Assembly: GCA_029961685.1 (NCBI GenBank)
Contig: JARWKL010000014.1
Coordinates: forward strand, 439,001-503,000
Direction: 5' to 3'
DNA: 64,000 bases
Source of the DNA: Aristolochia californica
Taxonomy: Eukaryota; Streptophyta; Magnoliopsida; Piperales; Aristolochiaceae
The notes under the pieces are model-generated. The model ran no database searches and was not told the DNA's origin. It was given only the letters and a program-made list of their open reading frames with translations. Numbering within the stretch: the first letter of the stretch is position 1; the number at the start of each line of letters is the position of its first letter. Both the position numbers and the translations under genes were made by a program. Shown piece by piece: positions 21,633 through 33,795 of this stretch.

Positions 21633-24600
21633 TCACGCAGAAAATCCCTTTGTAAGAGAACTGTAAGGGTTCAATGGAATCTTGTCGCATGCTTCTTTGG
21701 AGACTTTAGCCATCATCTCTTGATTGATTCCTGCATTACAAATGTTTGCAATGGACCGCATGTGTTTCATGCCATACTGAGACAAGGAACCACAATGAGT
21801 TTCAAAAGATCGTACCTGGACCAGGAATTCATACACATCAGTATTCAATTCAGGTACATAGGGTAGTATTTCACAACAGGAGTTAAAGAAGGATGGGTGT
21901 TGGCCACTTACCATCGTCTTAAGGCAAGACCAATCATCTACCAAAGGCTGGCCCACTGGTCGAACAGCATTCAACACCTCGGAGCCCTTAACAGAACCAA
22001 ATAGTAACTTTCCGATGAGCTGGATGCTTCTATCAATATGCATTCTATGTGACATCATATCAAGCAGCTCCCTTTGAGCATCCACTTTCTTTGGAGAACC
22101 TTCAGGGGCTTTCCGGAACTTAACATAAAAAAGAAAATAGAAGGTACAGATTAAGAAAATCAATTGGCGTGTTGAAAGTGGAGAGCCCAAAAATCAAGCA
22201 AATCAAACTAACCTTATTCCAGAAATAAACAAGATCAGCATCCCGTTGGTTCACGACCTTTGAAGGTAAGGTTAGCGCATTGTCATCGATGAAAGTAAAA
22301 TTTCCATTTTCAGGATTTGTACCAATGTACAAGAATAGGTGCTTCATGTTAAGATCCAAATCCCCATATTGCATAACATGGGATCCCAAGTCGTACGTGC
22401 CATGCTTTGAGGTCCTGGCTTTGACCCACATAGGGTAAGGGAATGAGATCTCTCTCAGATCCTGAAATTGATTCCACCAAAACAACGAGAAAAGGAAGAG
22501 AAAGATGAACACTCACCAGATCGTACTGCTGCTTCAAAGACTCTGTCTGCAAGTTGTGTACATCACTGCCAACATATGACCAAAATGTGTTGAACTAACT
22601 TCAACTAAAAAAGGAATTGTACCAAGAAAAAATACATGTACAACAGTAAACAATACTTATTGCTTACAATAAAAGAAGATTATATATCATTTGATGCAGA
22701 ACATGACAAACCTGTCTTCCATCCAAGAAATACTGTACAAGTCTCCCAGACAAGTATCATACTCCGGAGGTGAGCCTTGGATCTCCCCAGGACAGTAAGT
22801 TCCCCAGCTGCTTTCTTCACCATTTGAACCTGTGGTTGCATAAATGTTTAAGCCTTCAGGGAGAAGGCCTTCAAAGACACTCCCCGACTCGCAAGCTTCA
22901 AGGTAGAAAACCTGTAACATTGTTGAATCATAACTTTTTTTCTTTTCATGAAATCAAGAATGGAAGCAATAAACCTAGATAAGAAATGCTGCTCACCAAG
23001 CTCTCGTAAGACTTTGAAGCATGCTTTTTCTTTAATGCCCCAATAATATCATCAGCATAAAGATAAGGAGAGGTGGGCATCCCTGAAAATTTTTAAATAT
23101 TATTTAGAGAAAAACATTTCAAATCAGTAATATGTTTTTCCTCTTTTCAAGAAAATGAACTTTGGGTCAAGGTCAAACTCGAAAGTTAACCTGGAAGTGT
23201 GATGCTGATTAAGATATGGTAAATTAATTTACTACAGATATTCATGCTCTTTATTCAATTTTTTTAGTCGAAGTGGATTTCAGCAAGAACTTGAATAGAG
23301 ATGTAAAAGTAACTCAAAACTTCCAATGATGAGAGTAGAAGGACTACTAACCAAGGACACCGGGACCACCATGATCGGAATAAAACACAAAAATATGGTC
23401 ATTGGGACCACTATCAACAACTTTCCCAATGCCAACAGTAAGAGCCGTTTTATTCCCAAGGAGAACAGCTATAAAGTTGTTAACAGTTACCTCATCTCCA
23501 ACATAATCCTGCAATTGGATATCCTTAAGCTTGAGAACACAAGTGAAACACAGTAATACATGACATGCATCAACGAAAAGAGGCTTTGGAATGTGAAAGT
23601 TTAACCTTGGGAACTCCGGCATAAACATCCTCACCCTGTGGGTGATTTATTATGATGCCAGGATGAGGATTCTCCACATTGTAAGCAATATCATCATACA
23701 TGAAAACTACGATGTTTTCATCTTTCAGACCACCTTTCTTCATGATCTGGTATGCGTGGCACACATCGGCCTGTATATGTTTCAATAGTAAATTGTAAAC
23801 TTTTAAAATCAGCCAGAATTAAATCTACATTTTAGAACACACAAAATTAAACAAGGAAAATCGATCAAACATATCATGTCAACAGAGGCAGGAATTCCAT
23901 AATTAACTACGATTTAGAAAGCTTCCAAGGTTGAAAGAGTATTTAGACTTGACAAGACACTGTGATCTTCAAGCGATACATACATAAGAAACCTCAACTA
24001 TTGCAAACTTCACCAATGATTAGTAGACAGCGATTGAGATATTTTAAAAATCTTTGCAGAAGAGCATTATCGACTAATGAAATTAGACTTAAAATCGTTA
24101 GCACTAGACAAGTGACACTACCCTGTTAATGGAAGAGTATGAGTAGTCCTAAGTTTTAAAAGACCTGAAATAATCTTTAAAGGAAGAACTGTAAGATCAA
24201 TAATAATCAAAAGTATTACACAAGAAAAGCGTGGAAGATAGACAGCACGATTTCCTCAAATTGAAAGAGTAACTTGCCTCCAAAGATATTTTGATAAGAA
24301 TAACGTATCTAGAGTTTGAAGAATGTCCACAGCAAGTCTTAACTAAATCTGAGTTATGAACACTATATAGATGCAGAGAAACCACCACAAGCCAATTATA
24401 GCTGTAAATAGAAAACGAATAAGCAATCTCTATCAACCAAGAGAACAAGCGTACAAAGGCACTCCAGGATTTGAACAGAGGAGGAACAAAACACGAAAGT
24501 CTACTAATACCAACATAAGCTCAGTAGAACACAGAGATCGCAAAAGAATTCAAAACAGAAGAATTTAACAGCAAAAAGAAAATGCCGAAACAGAAGAATT

Positions 24601-24714
24601 CAAAACTTCAACTAAACAAATATCCACCTGGTGCCTATAATTCCAATAACCAGACGAGCTGGCGACAAGGACCGCCCACCTCGTCCCGGCTGCATCCGCT
24701 CCGTCCGACAGCAT
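21633..24714 (-). CDS. Vacuolar processing enzyme-like protease (legumain, C13), copy 2, no signal peptide
   Basis: Nine exons can be joined in one frame: 24714-24628, 23770-23606, 23508-23352, 23082-22997, 22911-22712, 22565-22517, 22461-22213, 22118-21912 and 21815-21633, giving 460 residues. The catalytic His (YSDHGGPG) and Cys (YLEACESGS) are present and the C-terminal prodomain ends KGFSA. Three oddities. The signal peptide is missing; the first in-frame ATG (24714) follows TGA at 24741-24739. The usual acceptor of exon 7 (CTATGTAG in copy 1) reads CTATGTGG here, and an upstream ATTTCAG would add [12 protein letters not shown] in frame. Conserved GGSG and ASNAEESS stretches read VGIG and GSNGEESS. 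Without a signal peptide it should not reach the vacuole by the normal route, so it may be an expressed remnant or a pseudogene. Confidence 0.75.
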
Positions 24715-24851
24715 TCTGATCACATCTCGATAAAAAACTCAGCATTTTCCTTTCAGGATCTTTCGCTCAATATTTTAGTTTCCCTCTCTTAGAGATATTT
24801 TCTATAAACAAAATAAAAAATATAAACAAATAAATCAGTGTAGCGACTTAC

Positions 24852-25884
24852 TTTTAGGACCCCCTATGTTAACCACAAGCAAGGTCTTTGGGAGTGGGGC
24901 CAACTCATCATGCCAAGTTGTTGCAGCAACTCGAAGAGCAGTCACATCTGCCTGATGCAATGCTCCAGTTGTGAGGACCTGACATTCCAAATTTTAAAAT
25001 CTGTCAGCAGTGTGTGAATGCTAATAAAAATTAGTAAATGACAACCAATTCAATGGCATGTTCAAACTTTTGCTTTGATTCTAATAGATGAAACTCTACA
25101 TCCACACTTCCTATGGTCTCAATTTCATATGCATTAATTTCAATTTGATCAGCCGACAATGAATCCTACATCCAGGTGACAATGTTCAGAACAACATATA
25201 AACATACCACATGCCTCTCAGGTGGTTCTCTTGGAGTGATCCAGCGGCGCAAGAACTGAGAGGTCTCTTGCTGTCCCTGAGGAGTCAATGGGTAGTAGTC
25301 ATGCTTAGGAGTGACTACCAAGTCAAACCTGTTTAGATGTGTTCTTGGATGCTGTATCTGTAAAAACAATAACAAAAGATGATACCAATCTGAACACTGG
25401 ATGAGAAATGCATATGTCATAATTAAACAGCAAGAAGAACAAACCGACAGCTCCCTTTCTTCTATTTGGGAAAAAAAAAATCTCAATTTTGATGATGAGA
25501 CCAATCTTTAGAGAAACAGCTACATTAATCAATTTTATACAGCCTGCGGAAAAATAACAGTACCTCTTTTTGTTCTGAATATTGGATACGCATACAAAAA
25601 AAGAAGTTAACATAGGGTTTATGGAAAATGAAATCATTATCATACTTATCGAATGTCTCACGGGCCAATGTTGCAATGTGTTTGGAGTCAGGCTCCAGGA
25701 CTGATGACAAGCCAATGCTCCTACCATTTTCAGCAGGAAGAGGAACCAGTTTCTGACCCTCAAATGTCCTTTGATGCAGAGGATGGCCAAAGACCCACTT
25801 AATGATGTAATCTACCCTTTTAAGGAGCGACACTGGAAGCCATAGGAGCCATTCATTTATTCCTCCCCTTGGTCTAATGACACG
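24852..25884 (-). pseudogene. ELM1-like fragment, copy 2, with exon 3 deleted
   Basis: Three exons match copy 1: 25884-25646, 25357-25208 and 24978-24852. The segment holding exon 3 is gone; the sequence passes from AACTTCTTTTT straight to TGTATGCGTATCC, sites that lie about 1,035 nt apart in copy 1 (6140 and 7175). Exon 2 ends in phase 2 and exon 4 begins in phase 0, so skipping exon 3 breaks the frame. As in copy 1 the VPE fragment follows directly. Confidence 0.87.
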
Positions 25885-25965
25885 CTGCATTTTTAAATTG
25901 AGAAAAACATGTGACAAATAAATGAAGAAGAGAAAGAAAAAAAAAGGTTGGCACCAATTCTTATA

Positions 25966-27460
25966 GCCTATCAGAGTTTAACAAAACAAGTACCAATTTT
26001 CCAAATACGATTAAATGTGGTGCACATGGAAAGTAGCATACCCAATTTACAAACAAGAATAGTTCCCAGCACAACAGAACCAAAGCAATGGCAGTATACA
26101 GCTTATCAAGCAAGTAGCAGCTCCAAAATATAGCACAAAGCAAAAGGAGGTGGTTCTTGAAGTCAATAAATGAGAACAAGAAACTTTGTGACAGAATTAT
26201 TGTACAATGGGTGGCTTGTGGGGATGAAACGTGAGTGAGTATTTTTGCCACTTAACCATTTGAAAAGCCCACCAATACAAGCTATCATACAGGCTTTGAT
26301 GCACTTCAATCTCTCCCTCTGTATTATGTATTAGCCTTTTAATGCCCACACCTACTTTCTTTTAATTTGACTACTCTTTTGTCACTTTACAATACATATC
26401 TTTCAGCCTAGAAGATTGAGCCTTCTGTGTTTCGTTATACATTGTAACCACAGATGTCAGCATGTTAAATATTGAAGAAACCAGATCAGCTTGGACTTGG
26501 ACATGGTATCAATTTGGCAACTCATGAACAAAAACAAGAGAAAAATATGTTATCGATATCTAAATAGATCTTGTAGGGATACGTAGGAGGCATTTTCAAG
26601 GCCTAGTAATCCACCGAAGCCTGCAAATTACATAAATTAATGAACAAAACCCGACACTGAGCATCCCTCAGTTCGATAATGAATTGTCAAATTTCTATGA
26701 CTCACAAAACTTGGGCACTTTCCCTTTCCAAAGTTGCAGACTCGGATACTTCAAGTAATAGCTGGAGTAAACAACTTGGATTACCCACAAAAACGGATAA
26801 CGAGGAAAATCATTTAAATACATTCAATTAGCCCTAAAGTTCTTCGACGAAATTAAGAAAACACGGATAGTTCCTTAGTCAAAAAATCTTTAAAACGGTA
26901 TAAAAATCTACTCACATAAAACGAAAATCGATTAGCAAGCCCAAGCGCGCGAACCAACCCGATACATTAATTTCCCCCCTTTTCCATTTTACTAATTTAC
27001 CTCCTTGATTTTAAGTGGAACAAAAATTCTTATGAAATGAACTATGAAGGTAAGGAAGATTGCCATTCCAACAAAAGAGGCTCTGTTATTTTAAATATAA
27101 TAAATTTTAAAAACAACGTTCAAATAAGGAAGAAAAACCTAAGTCTGTTATTTTCAAATAAGGAAGAAAAACCCGGACTCCATACTCCAGACTCCCGACT
27201 CTAGCCTCTCGGCATACTCCCGACTCCCGACTCCAGCCTGTGAAACCTCGTCGCTATTTGTGACTCTAGCCTCTCGGCTTTAAATTCGTCGCTATTTGTT
27301 GGTTAACAGACTCTCAGATCCGACTTCCAAGGGCGGTCGCGAATCAAATTGCAGGAGATTGTTTTATATTTCGCGTATGCGGTACCGTGTCTTATCTGTG
27401 GGGATTTCAATTGGAAACGGAGGTCCTGCCCCTAAAAAAAACTTTCAAGGAGACGAGTCG
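25966..27460. other. Unique sequence between block C minus arm and DUF3128 copy 2
   Basis: No coding exon was recognised; I searched specifically for the missing ELM1 N-terminal exon and found none. The last 300 nt are richer in GC, with GACTCC/GACTCCCG repeats (27176-27240) and a duplicated TCGTCGCTATTTGT (near 27250 and 27288), probably the promoter and leader of the DUF3128 copy. Confidence 0.55.
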
Positions 27461-28338
27461 ATGAGTAATAATCCCGAGGAAGAGGGTGCTGGTTCCTTCA
27501 ACCCTCTACATTCATTGTCTTGCACCAAATGGTTCGATGCTCTGTGGTTTTTTTATTGTAGGCATCTCTCCTCCTTTCTCTCTACCTGTCCTTTCTTCAC
27601 TATTGCAGCTTAATCGAAAACGTGAATCCTGCTTTCCTTAGTTTATTTCGGGAAAGAAAAAATGTGAGTCTGGCATTGTATATCAAGACCCTAACTTGTC
27701 CATTGCCTTTTTCCTGTCCTAATATTTATTTGCCTTCGGCTATTTTCTTTTGCATATTTAGTTCTCCACTATTAATTCAAAAGGTTTAACTGGAATTCGA
27801 AGTTCCTGATGAGTTCTAAGAAAAAATCACTTTTCCACGGGGCTTTTGGAGCTTGGTTGGCGTATTATGTACTTTTGCCACATTAGGCATCTTTCTGATG
27901 AAATATCCCACCCCGGAATGTAGATCGCTGCCAATATTGGTGTGGGAATTTGGCTTCCCCGAGACAATTGCATATTTGGTGTGATGGTTGATACAAACCA
28001 ACACAAAAGCTTCCATCAACCAGTGCGGATGATGCAAATACTTGGAAGCATCCCCTGGAAGAAAATTCTAAAATAAAGTGTTCTGAAATATCTATTGATA
28101 TTATTTCATTCATATAGGGAGATTGCATAATAGCCCGCCTAACTTCTCGTTCCTCATATGTTTGTCAAACTTCTTGAGGAACTATGGCTTCAAATTGATG
28201 CATGATGCTCATGTTGCAGCTCCTGTACACCAGATGCAGCAATATTATAGACATGGATAACTTGACAACTGTAACGCTGAGTGGAGCGCTCTTTTTGACT
28301 GTTTGAATTTGATGACCAAAAGATCATCTGAGTTGCAG
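27461..28338 (+). pseudogene. DUF3128 / Emi1-like protein, copy 2 (stop codon, last exon missing)
   Basis: Exon 1 is 27461-27557 (MSNNPEEEGAGSFNPLHSLS, then CTKWFDALWFFY) and exon 2 is 28220-28338, joined in phase through a serine codon. Exon 2 carries an in-frame TAA at 28258-28260, where copy 1 has TTA (Leu of RHGLLDNC), plus K to E and K to M changes. The third exon is absent: homology to copy 1 stops at 29362 and inverted block D follows. A longer frame opens upstream (27296) but the family's usual start fits 27461. It supplies the exon 1 sequence that copy 1 must have just outside the window. Confidence 0.82.
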
Positions 28339-29362
28339 GTAAGGTTTCGTTGCTTTTGTATTCTTTAGCATGTTAAGTAATTGAGTATTATTTTTAACAA
28401 ATTTTATCTTGATAAGTATGTCTAACTTTTTGGGCAATTATTTTGTTGTTTCTGCGATGTTTTAAGGTTATTTAAAGTACAATAGCTGCTTTGAGCCTTT
28501 CCTACTTGCTTACTAGATTGACTTAGGTTAGCCAACTAATAGATTTTCAGAAACCCTGTAACGGAAGAACGAGATTTTGGTTTTTAGTTCTGAATAATGC
28601 ATTCGCAAATAACAACATTGAGATATTTGTACAGTAGTTTGTTGGCTTATTTGTGTTGTACCTGTCTTCTACTATTACTCGATGATTAATGGTGCGTCTC
28701 AATGATTTGTCACAGTGAGAAAATGCTGGCATTGGGCAAAAACGATGCTTTAATGTCTTTCTAACCATAGAAGAGAGAAAAAGTAAGCAAATTCTCTGTT
28801 TAGTTAACATTTCAAATAGTGGATGGTATACTATTGTCATGAAAGGAGATTCTCATGCTGCTGAGGCTTTTGATAGGTATTTTCTGGAATAAGATCTTAA
28901 ATAGGTATGTTGTGATACAAACACAGCAGAAGATGATCCATATCTGGAGCATTCTGTGAAAGAAATAACAGGCATATCCACCTTTAATGTTGTCTCTTGC
29001 TGAAGACATTCTTTTCTGCCTGCTTCTGTGAGCATTATTAGCATCCGATGGCCATCACTTCACTTAGAAGATCTTTCATGAAAGTGAGTTACGAATAGAC
29101 AGCTATTATTTTAGGTTTTTACTTGGGAAGTTATACCCTTAAATTCTCACTTGATCTGTTATATCTTCTGTCAAGTCGCACAAGCTACTTGGGTGCTCAT
29201 GGAGGTGGGAAAAGAATGCCATTTTCCTAGATAGTTTAATATCCTGCTTTAGTCTGCATGAGGACAAGCCAGAAGTAAATCATTCAGTTACAATAGATAG
29301 CTCCTCACATTCCCTTTTGGGATAGGAAGTTGAATTTTCTTTATAACTATTGGTATTTCACA
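27551..29362 (+). repeat. Duplication block A, second copy
   Basis: Direct copy of 1-1845. Antisense and sense reading frames seen in both copies (for example 1069-1326 and 28547-28840) lie in intron sequence and match only because of the duplication. Confidence 0.9.
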
Positions 29363-29367
29363 TTCCC

Positions 29368-30193
29368 TTATGCATGGTGAGACTGCTCGCATTAAGTTGA
29401 TTCCCTTTGAGAGGGACAAAGTGAATAAAACCAATTGATCGTCCAAGGTTGACAATAAAAGATTAAAAATAATTTTTTTCATAAAGGAATCCGACAAGGC
29501 TGGAATCACAAGTCCCGGAGTAGATATTGGGATATTTTTATTGAAATTTTTTTCCTTGAATGTGTATCCCTCAGTGGATATTGGTTAAAACGGTAAGCTC
29601 TATTCTGTTTTTCCACTTCTCTTTATTCTTCTATATTGTTTTAATAAAAGGAATTTGTGTAATTCAAGAGGGTTTCTTTTTTTTGTTTGTTTTTGTGCTA
29701 CTCTTTCATTAAGTTTATTCAATTCGTCACAATTGGTTAGTCAGGTTTTTGGATTCATTATTGGAATTGGGATAAGTATCTGATGAAGTAGGAACTGGAT
29801 ATTCAGTTTTTGATAATCTATAGGGTGGCGTGTTATTTCCAGCAAATTGATAATAAGAGTATTAGTGGTCATTATTTGGTAAAACTGTCTACCTAAGTAG
29901 GATCATTTTCAAGGGAGAGATCGTCAAAAGGATACCTTTGCTTTCCCTCTTTAGACCAACAGAGAGAGAACTGAAATGAAGATCCTATGGAAGAAAACAG
30001 ACGAGACAAGTTAATGAACTAGCTTAGACTGATGCACTTAAAAGAAGATTAAATAAAAACAAATTGATGAAGATTAAGGGGTGGGTGAAAAACCTATCTC
30101 ATAGTTTTTCTGAGTTTATTGAGTCAACTCACAGAACTTAGACAATCTTAGACAAAAGACGAAGTATGACCCTCGTAGATATGAGAGAGGGCA
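29368..30193 (-). repeat. Duplication block D, inverted second copy
   Basis: Reverse complement of 11748-13248 without its central AT-rich insert. Joined directly to block A at about 29363-29367. No gene. Confidence 0.88.
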
Positions 30194-31327
30194 TATATGA
30201 TATTCTTGACGAGCTTCTTACGTTTTAAGAGCAATGCTAATTTAATTCCCTTGTCACAAGAAAACAGGGATTGATATAGACAAGTTTTTGGAGAGAATTT
30301 TTTTTTTTAATGGTGAAGAGACACATATAAATATGCAGAAACTTACTTATCGCATTTATTGAGATGTGTCCTTTATTGAATTGCAAAAATAGAAATGAAG
30401 ATCATGGAGAACAGGTAATATTTCCTGTAAGATCATATACGAAGTTTCATCAAGCAACTCCTAACTCAGTTTTGCATGCAGTAAATACTCATACAACAGA
30501 AGCCCACCTTGAAAACACAGCAATGCAGAAGAACGGACCTCTACTCAAAACAAAATAGGGTCGGAACTGCTTATATCATCAGGCTCTTGCACATTCTCAT
30601 CAATAAACACAAGGAATTCATTGGAAACGACTGGAGATCAAAATTTCATAAATGCAGAGTGACATAAACATCAAGACAATAAAATTGACGATCTAATTAT
30701 TCCGAATGCCCCAAATCGATGTCAAACACATTCGCTCATCCTAACTCGTAACAATTGGTACTGTATTACAAAAACATTAGACTACTGCATTTTCATAGAA
30801 AAAACGACACGATGCACGGAACAAGGAAGAGAACACAAAGACTAGAGAAATACACATAAGATAGATCTATGCGCTTGTAAGGAGACCAACCTGAAGCGCA
30901 GTTACTAGCGAATGGCACGCAGAACAGAAAAACGAAGAGAACAAAAACGCATTTCATAGAGATGAGAAAACGGACAAGTGAAATAGAATACAGCTTTGAA
31001 GTATTCAGATTTGAATTTGGATCAAACTTGAATGTAGGAAATAAATTGAATTTATTTAATAAATATATTATTTAGTTATATAGAAAAAATACTTTTATAA
31101 ATATTCTTTTAAAGAAAAAAGTTAAATGCAGCTGACCTCGTAACGGGCTAACCAACTAGAAATAGAAACAAGGTGGGCCTAGATGGCTGGGTCGAGTCAA
31201 CTGGGCTGATCCATACGGACTCTCGTTTTGCCTAATCTCTTACAGCAAGAGCCATTGGAAGAAATGCGAAGAGAAGCACAAAAAGGACTCTGTTGAGGCA
31301 GAGGGCAAACTGAAGGAAGACAGAGAA
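30194..31327. other. Non-coding gap before the MERIT40-like gene
   Basis: AT-rich up to about 31130, then more GC-rich near the start of the next gene. A 64-codon frame at 30364-30558 has no recognisable features. No RNA gene or clear repeat seen. Confidence 0.5.
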
Positions 31328-33795
31328 ATGAAAGCAGCACGCGGGGAGCCATCCTCCCGACCGTACACTCTCCTGCCTTCACGAATCTGCAGCGAAGATA
31401 TCCTCTTTTGCGTCGATGTAGACCTGGAAGCGATGGTCGAGATGAAAGGCTCGGGCCACAAAGGCCGTGTCTTCACGCGGTTGGATTCCATTAAGCAGGC
31501 AATTCTTCTCTTTGTGCACTCGAAGCTCTCCATTAATCCCGATCACCGCTTCTCCTTATCCTTGCTTGGCCAATCTGTCTCTCGGGTAATACTGCAGTTA
31601 TGATTTTCGACCGAATTTAATGGTTCTTTTGTCTCTCAACAAGTGGCATGATTTGCATAGGCAGTATATGCGTGTATGTTGGGGGTTGGAATTTTATTAG
31701 TTGCTTGTTGGTAACATATAATATTTCTTTCTCCCTGGTTCTACTTTTGTTGAATCGATCCTCAGTAGACCGAATTTCCGATTCAAGGTATTTTCAGTTA
31801 GTTCGATGGCGTGGGTCCCTTTTCTTTATAGTTTAAGGACGGATTGTTGTAGATTTTTGGGTTGAATGATAAGCTGACATTTTGTTGATGAGCTTTGACA
31901 AATCTGTCAAACCTTTCAATGCGTTGTTTAGGAACAGGCCAGTTCCCAAAAGGAATTCACAAAAGTGCTTATGGGCATGCTCTCAGTATATTGACATTTT
32001 CATGTATGTCTTAAAATTTTTGCTTATTTATCTGAATTATAAAGATTTGTACTTGTACTATATTCATTTGTTACCAGCACATACTTCAACTGCATTGGTT
32101 TGTGCTGATAAATTGGTTTTGATGTTTGTGCTTCAATCTCCTTCTTGCTAGGTGAAGGCATTGATCACCAATGTTGGGTTGGTGCAAGTTTTGTTACTCC
32201 TTATTGTTTTTTCTGATCGTCTTTTTGTTTTATCTTTTGAGTAAAATGAAGCCTCGGAAGGAGTTCAGCAGCGATATAGAGTCCATCACATCTGTACTGC
32301 GATCGCTCTCAGCTGATGCAGCATATAGCCATGCTGATCTTACCCAGCTCTTCAGAATAGCTGCCCATGAAGCAAAGAAATCCCAGGCTCAATCTCGGAT
32401 TCTCAGAGTTGTAAGTTTTGTTAGTGTAATTGATCGGTATCTTTGTCTATCTTACAGTTTAAAACTCCAAATTAATGCAGTGTGCTTTTAAGTTTGAATA
32501 TAGGAGAAATTTTGATATTTGTCACACATCCTTTATGACCAGAGTATAAACATGCTTGAATTTAATCATGGCGATGGGTCCTGACATGCAGTTGGCAGAC
32601 ATTCTTATTTACTGCCAGTAGATGGTTTTGGACAATTTGATAAAAAAAGTTTTTATTGGTGGACGACTCAGAGAAATCTTGGTAGAAGACTGGCCCCACT
32701 TGTATAGGTTGCAGAAAATATTCCCAGTCAATTTGGGATTTTATGAATTTTTTAATTGATCAACAGAAATGATTCTCTAGAAGATGTTTCAGGAAGGGGG
32801 AAATATATATTAGTTTTGAAAGACTTCTGAATTCATATTGTGCGGTGCCTAGCACAAAAGTTAGCTTATAACACCACAAAATCTAATAAAGTGTCTGGAC
32901 TTTTAACTCTCATTCATGAAATGAAAACCTAGATGTTGGTATTGGGTGCTGCTATCATTCTGTTTCTAAAGCCACCATAATGAGCTGATTGAAGATATTC
33001 ATCCGTGCACTGTAAGTTTTGCTTATTTGAGGACCTTGGCTAGTCCTCTATTATATCATCAGTATTTTTGGCATAGCCTCTGGCTCAAGAATGTTTAGAT
33101 GGATGTGTGGCAAGAATAGGGAAAACAAAGTTCATGCAGGTGAGTATTAGAAAAATATAGATTATTCATGCAGCTGTCCAACAATGTTGGGACAAAAATT
33201 TGATGGTGGTGGTGATGATGATGATGATTCTATTGTTTGTCATTAATTTTCTTTATTCATACATGTCGGTGACAGAATTTGGACTCATAAAATGTAGCAA
33301 AATGTTACCAAATGCATAAACCCACTGATACACACTAGGAAAGGTTGGAGAGAGTTCTGTCAGGTTGAATTGCCTAGCAAATCTTATTATGAGTCTCTAG
33401 TATACTGCATAGCTAATTCTAATTGCCTATAATGTTTGCTGCAGATCCTCATATACTGCAGATCATCTGTTATGCCAGAACACCAGTGGCCTGCAAGCCA
33501 AAAGAACTTCTCCTTAGATGTCATCTATCTCCACGATAAGCCCGGTCCTGGGAACTGCCCCCAAAAGGTGTACGATGCACTAGTGGATAACCTAGAGCAT
33601 GTTAGCGAATATGAGGGATACATCTTTGAGACCGGGCAGGGTCTTGCACGTGTGCTCTTCCGCCAGATGTGTGTGTTATTGGCACATCCACAGCAAAGGT
33701 GTGCCCAGGATGATCTTGACATACCCAAATCTCTTACTAAGAAGGTCGCCGATGCATCTCCGAGTGAAGATGGTCCCACAAATACCAGTCAATGA
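31328..33795 (+). CDS. BABAM1: BRISC/BRCA1-A complex member 1 (MERIT40/BABAM1) homologue
   Basis: Scaffold subunit of the BRCC36 deubiquitinase complexes that trim K63-linked ubiquitin. Three exons: 31328-31585, 32252-32410 and 33445-33795, all phase 0, 255 residues. The N-terminal part reads as a von Willebrand A-like fold: ILFCVDVDLEAMVEM, then SIKQAILLFVHSKLSINPDHRF and SLSLLGQSVS. The second exon has KEFSSDIESITSVLRSLS and LTQLFRIAAHEAKKSQ, and the third VILIYCRSSVMPEHQWP, FSLDVIYLHDKPGPGNCPQ and YIFETGQGLARVLF. These match plant MERIT40 proteins as I remember them. The exon 2 start is the least certain point; homologues read WLRKEF where this joins to PRKEF, so the acceptor or a base may differ. 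Next gene downstream is on the same strand, 1.6 kb away. Confidence 0.82.

Larger units (their letters stand above)
21000..25965 (-). repeat. Duplication block C, minus arm (inverted copy of 5781-11752)
   Basis: Carries the second VPE copy and three of the four ELM1 exons in reverse orientation. The right end is at the shared TTGGTGCC(a/c)ACC near 25955-25965 and the left end at GGCAGTAAGATTCCC near 21000. Confidence 0.92.
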
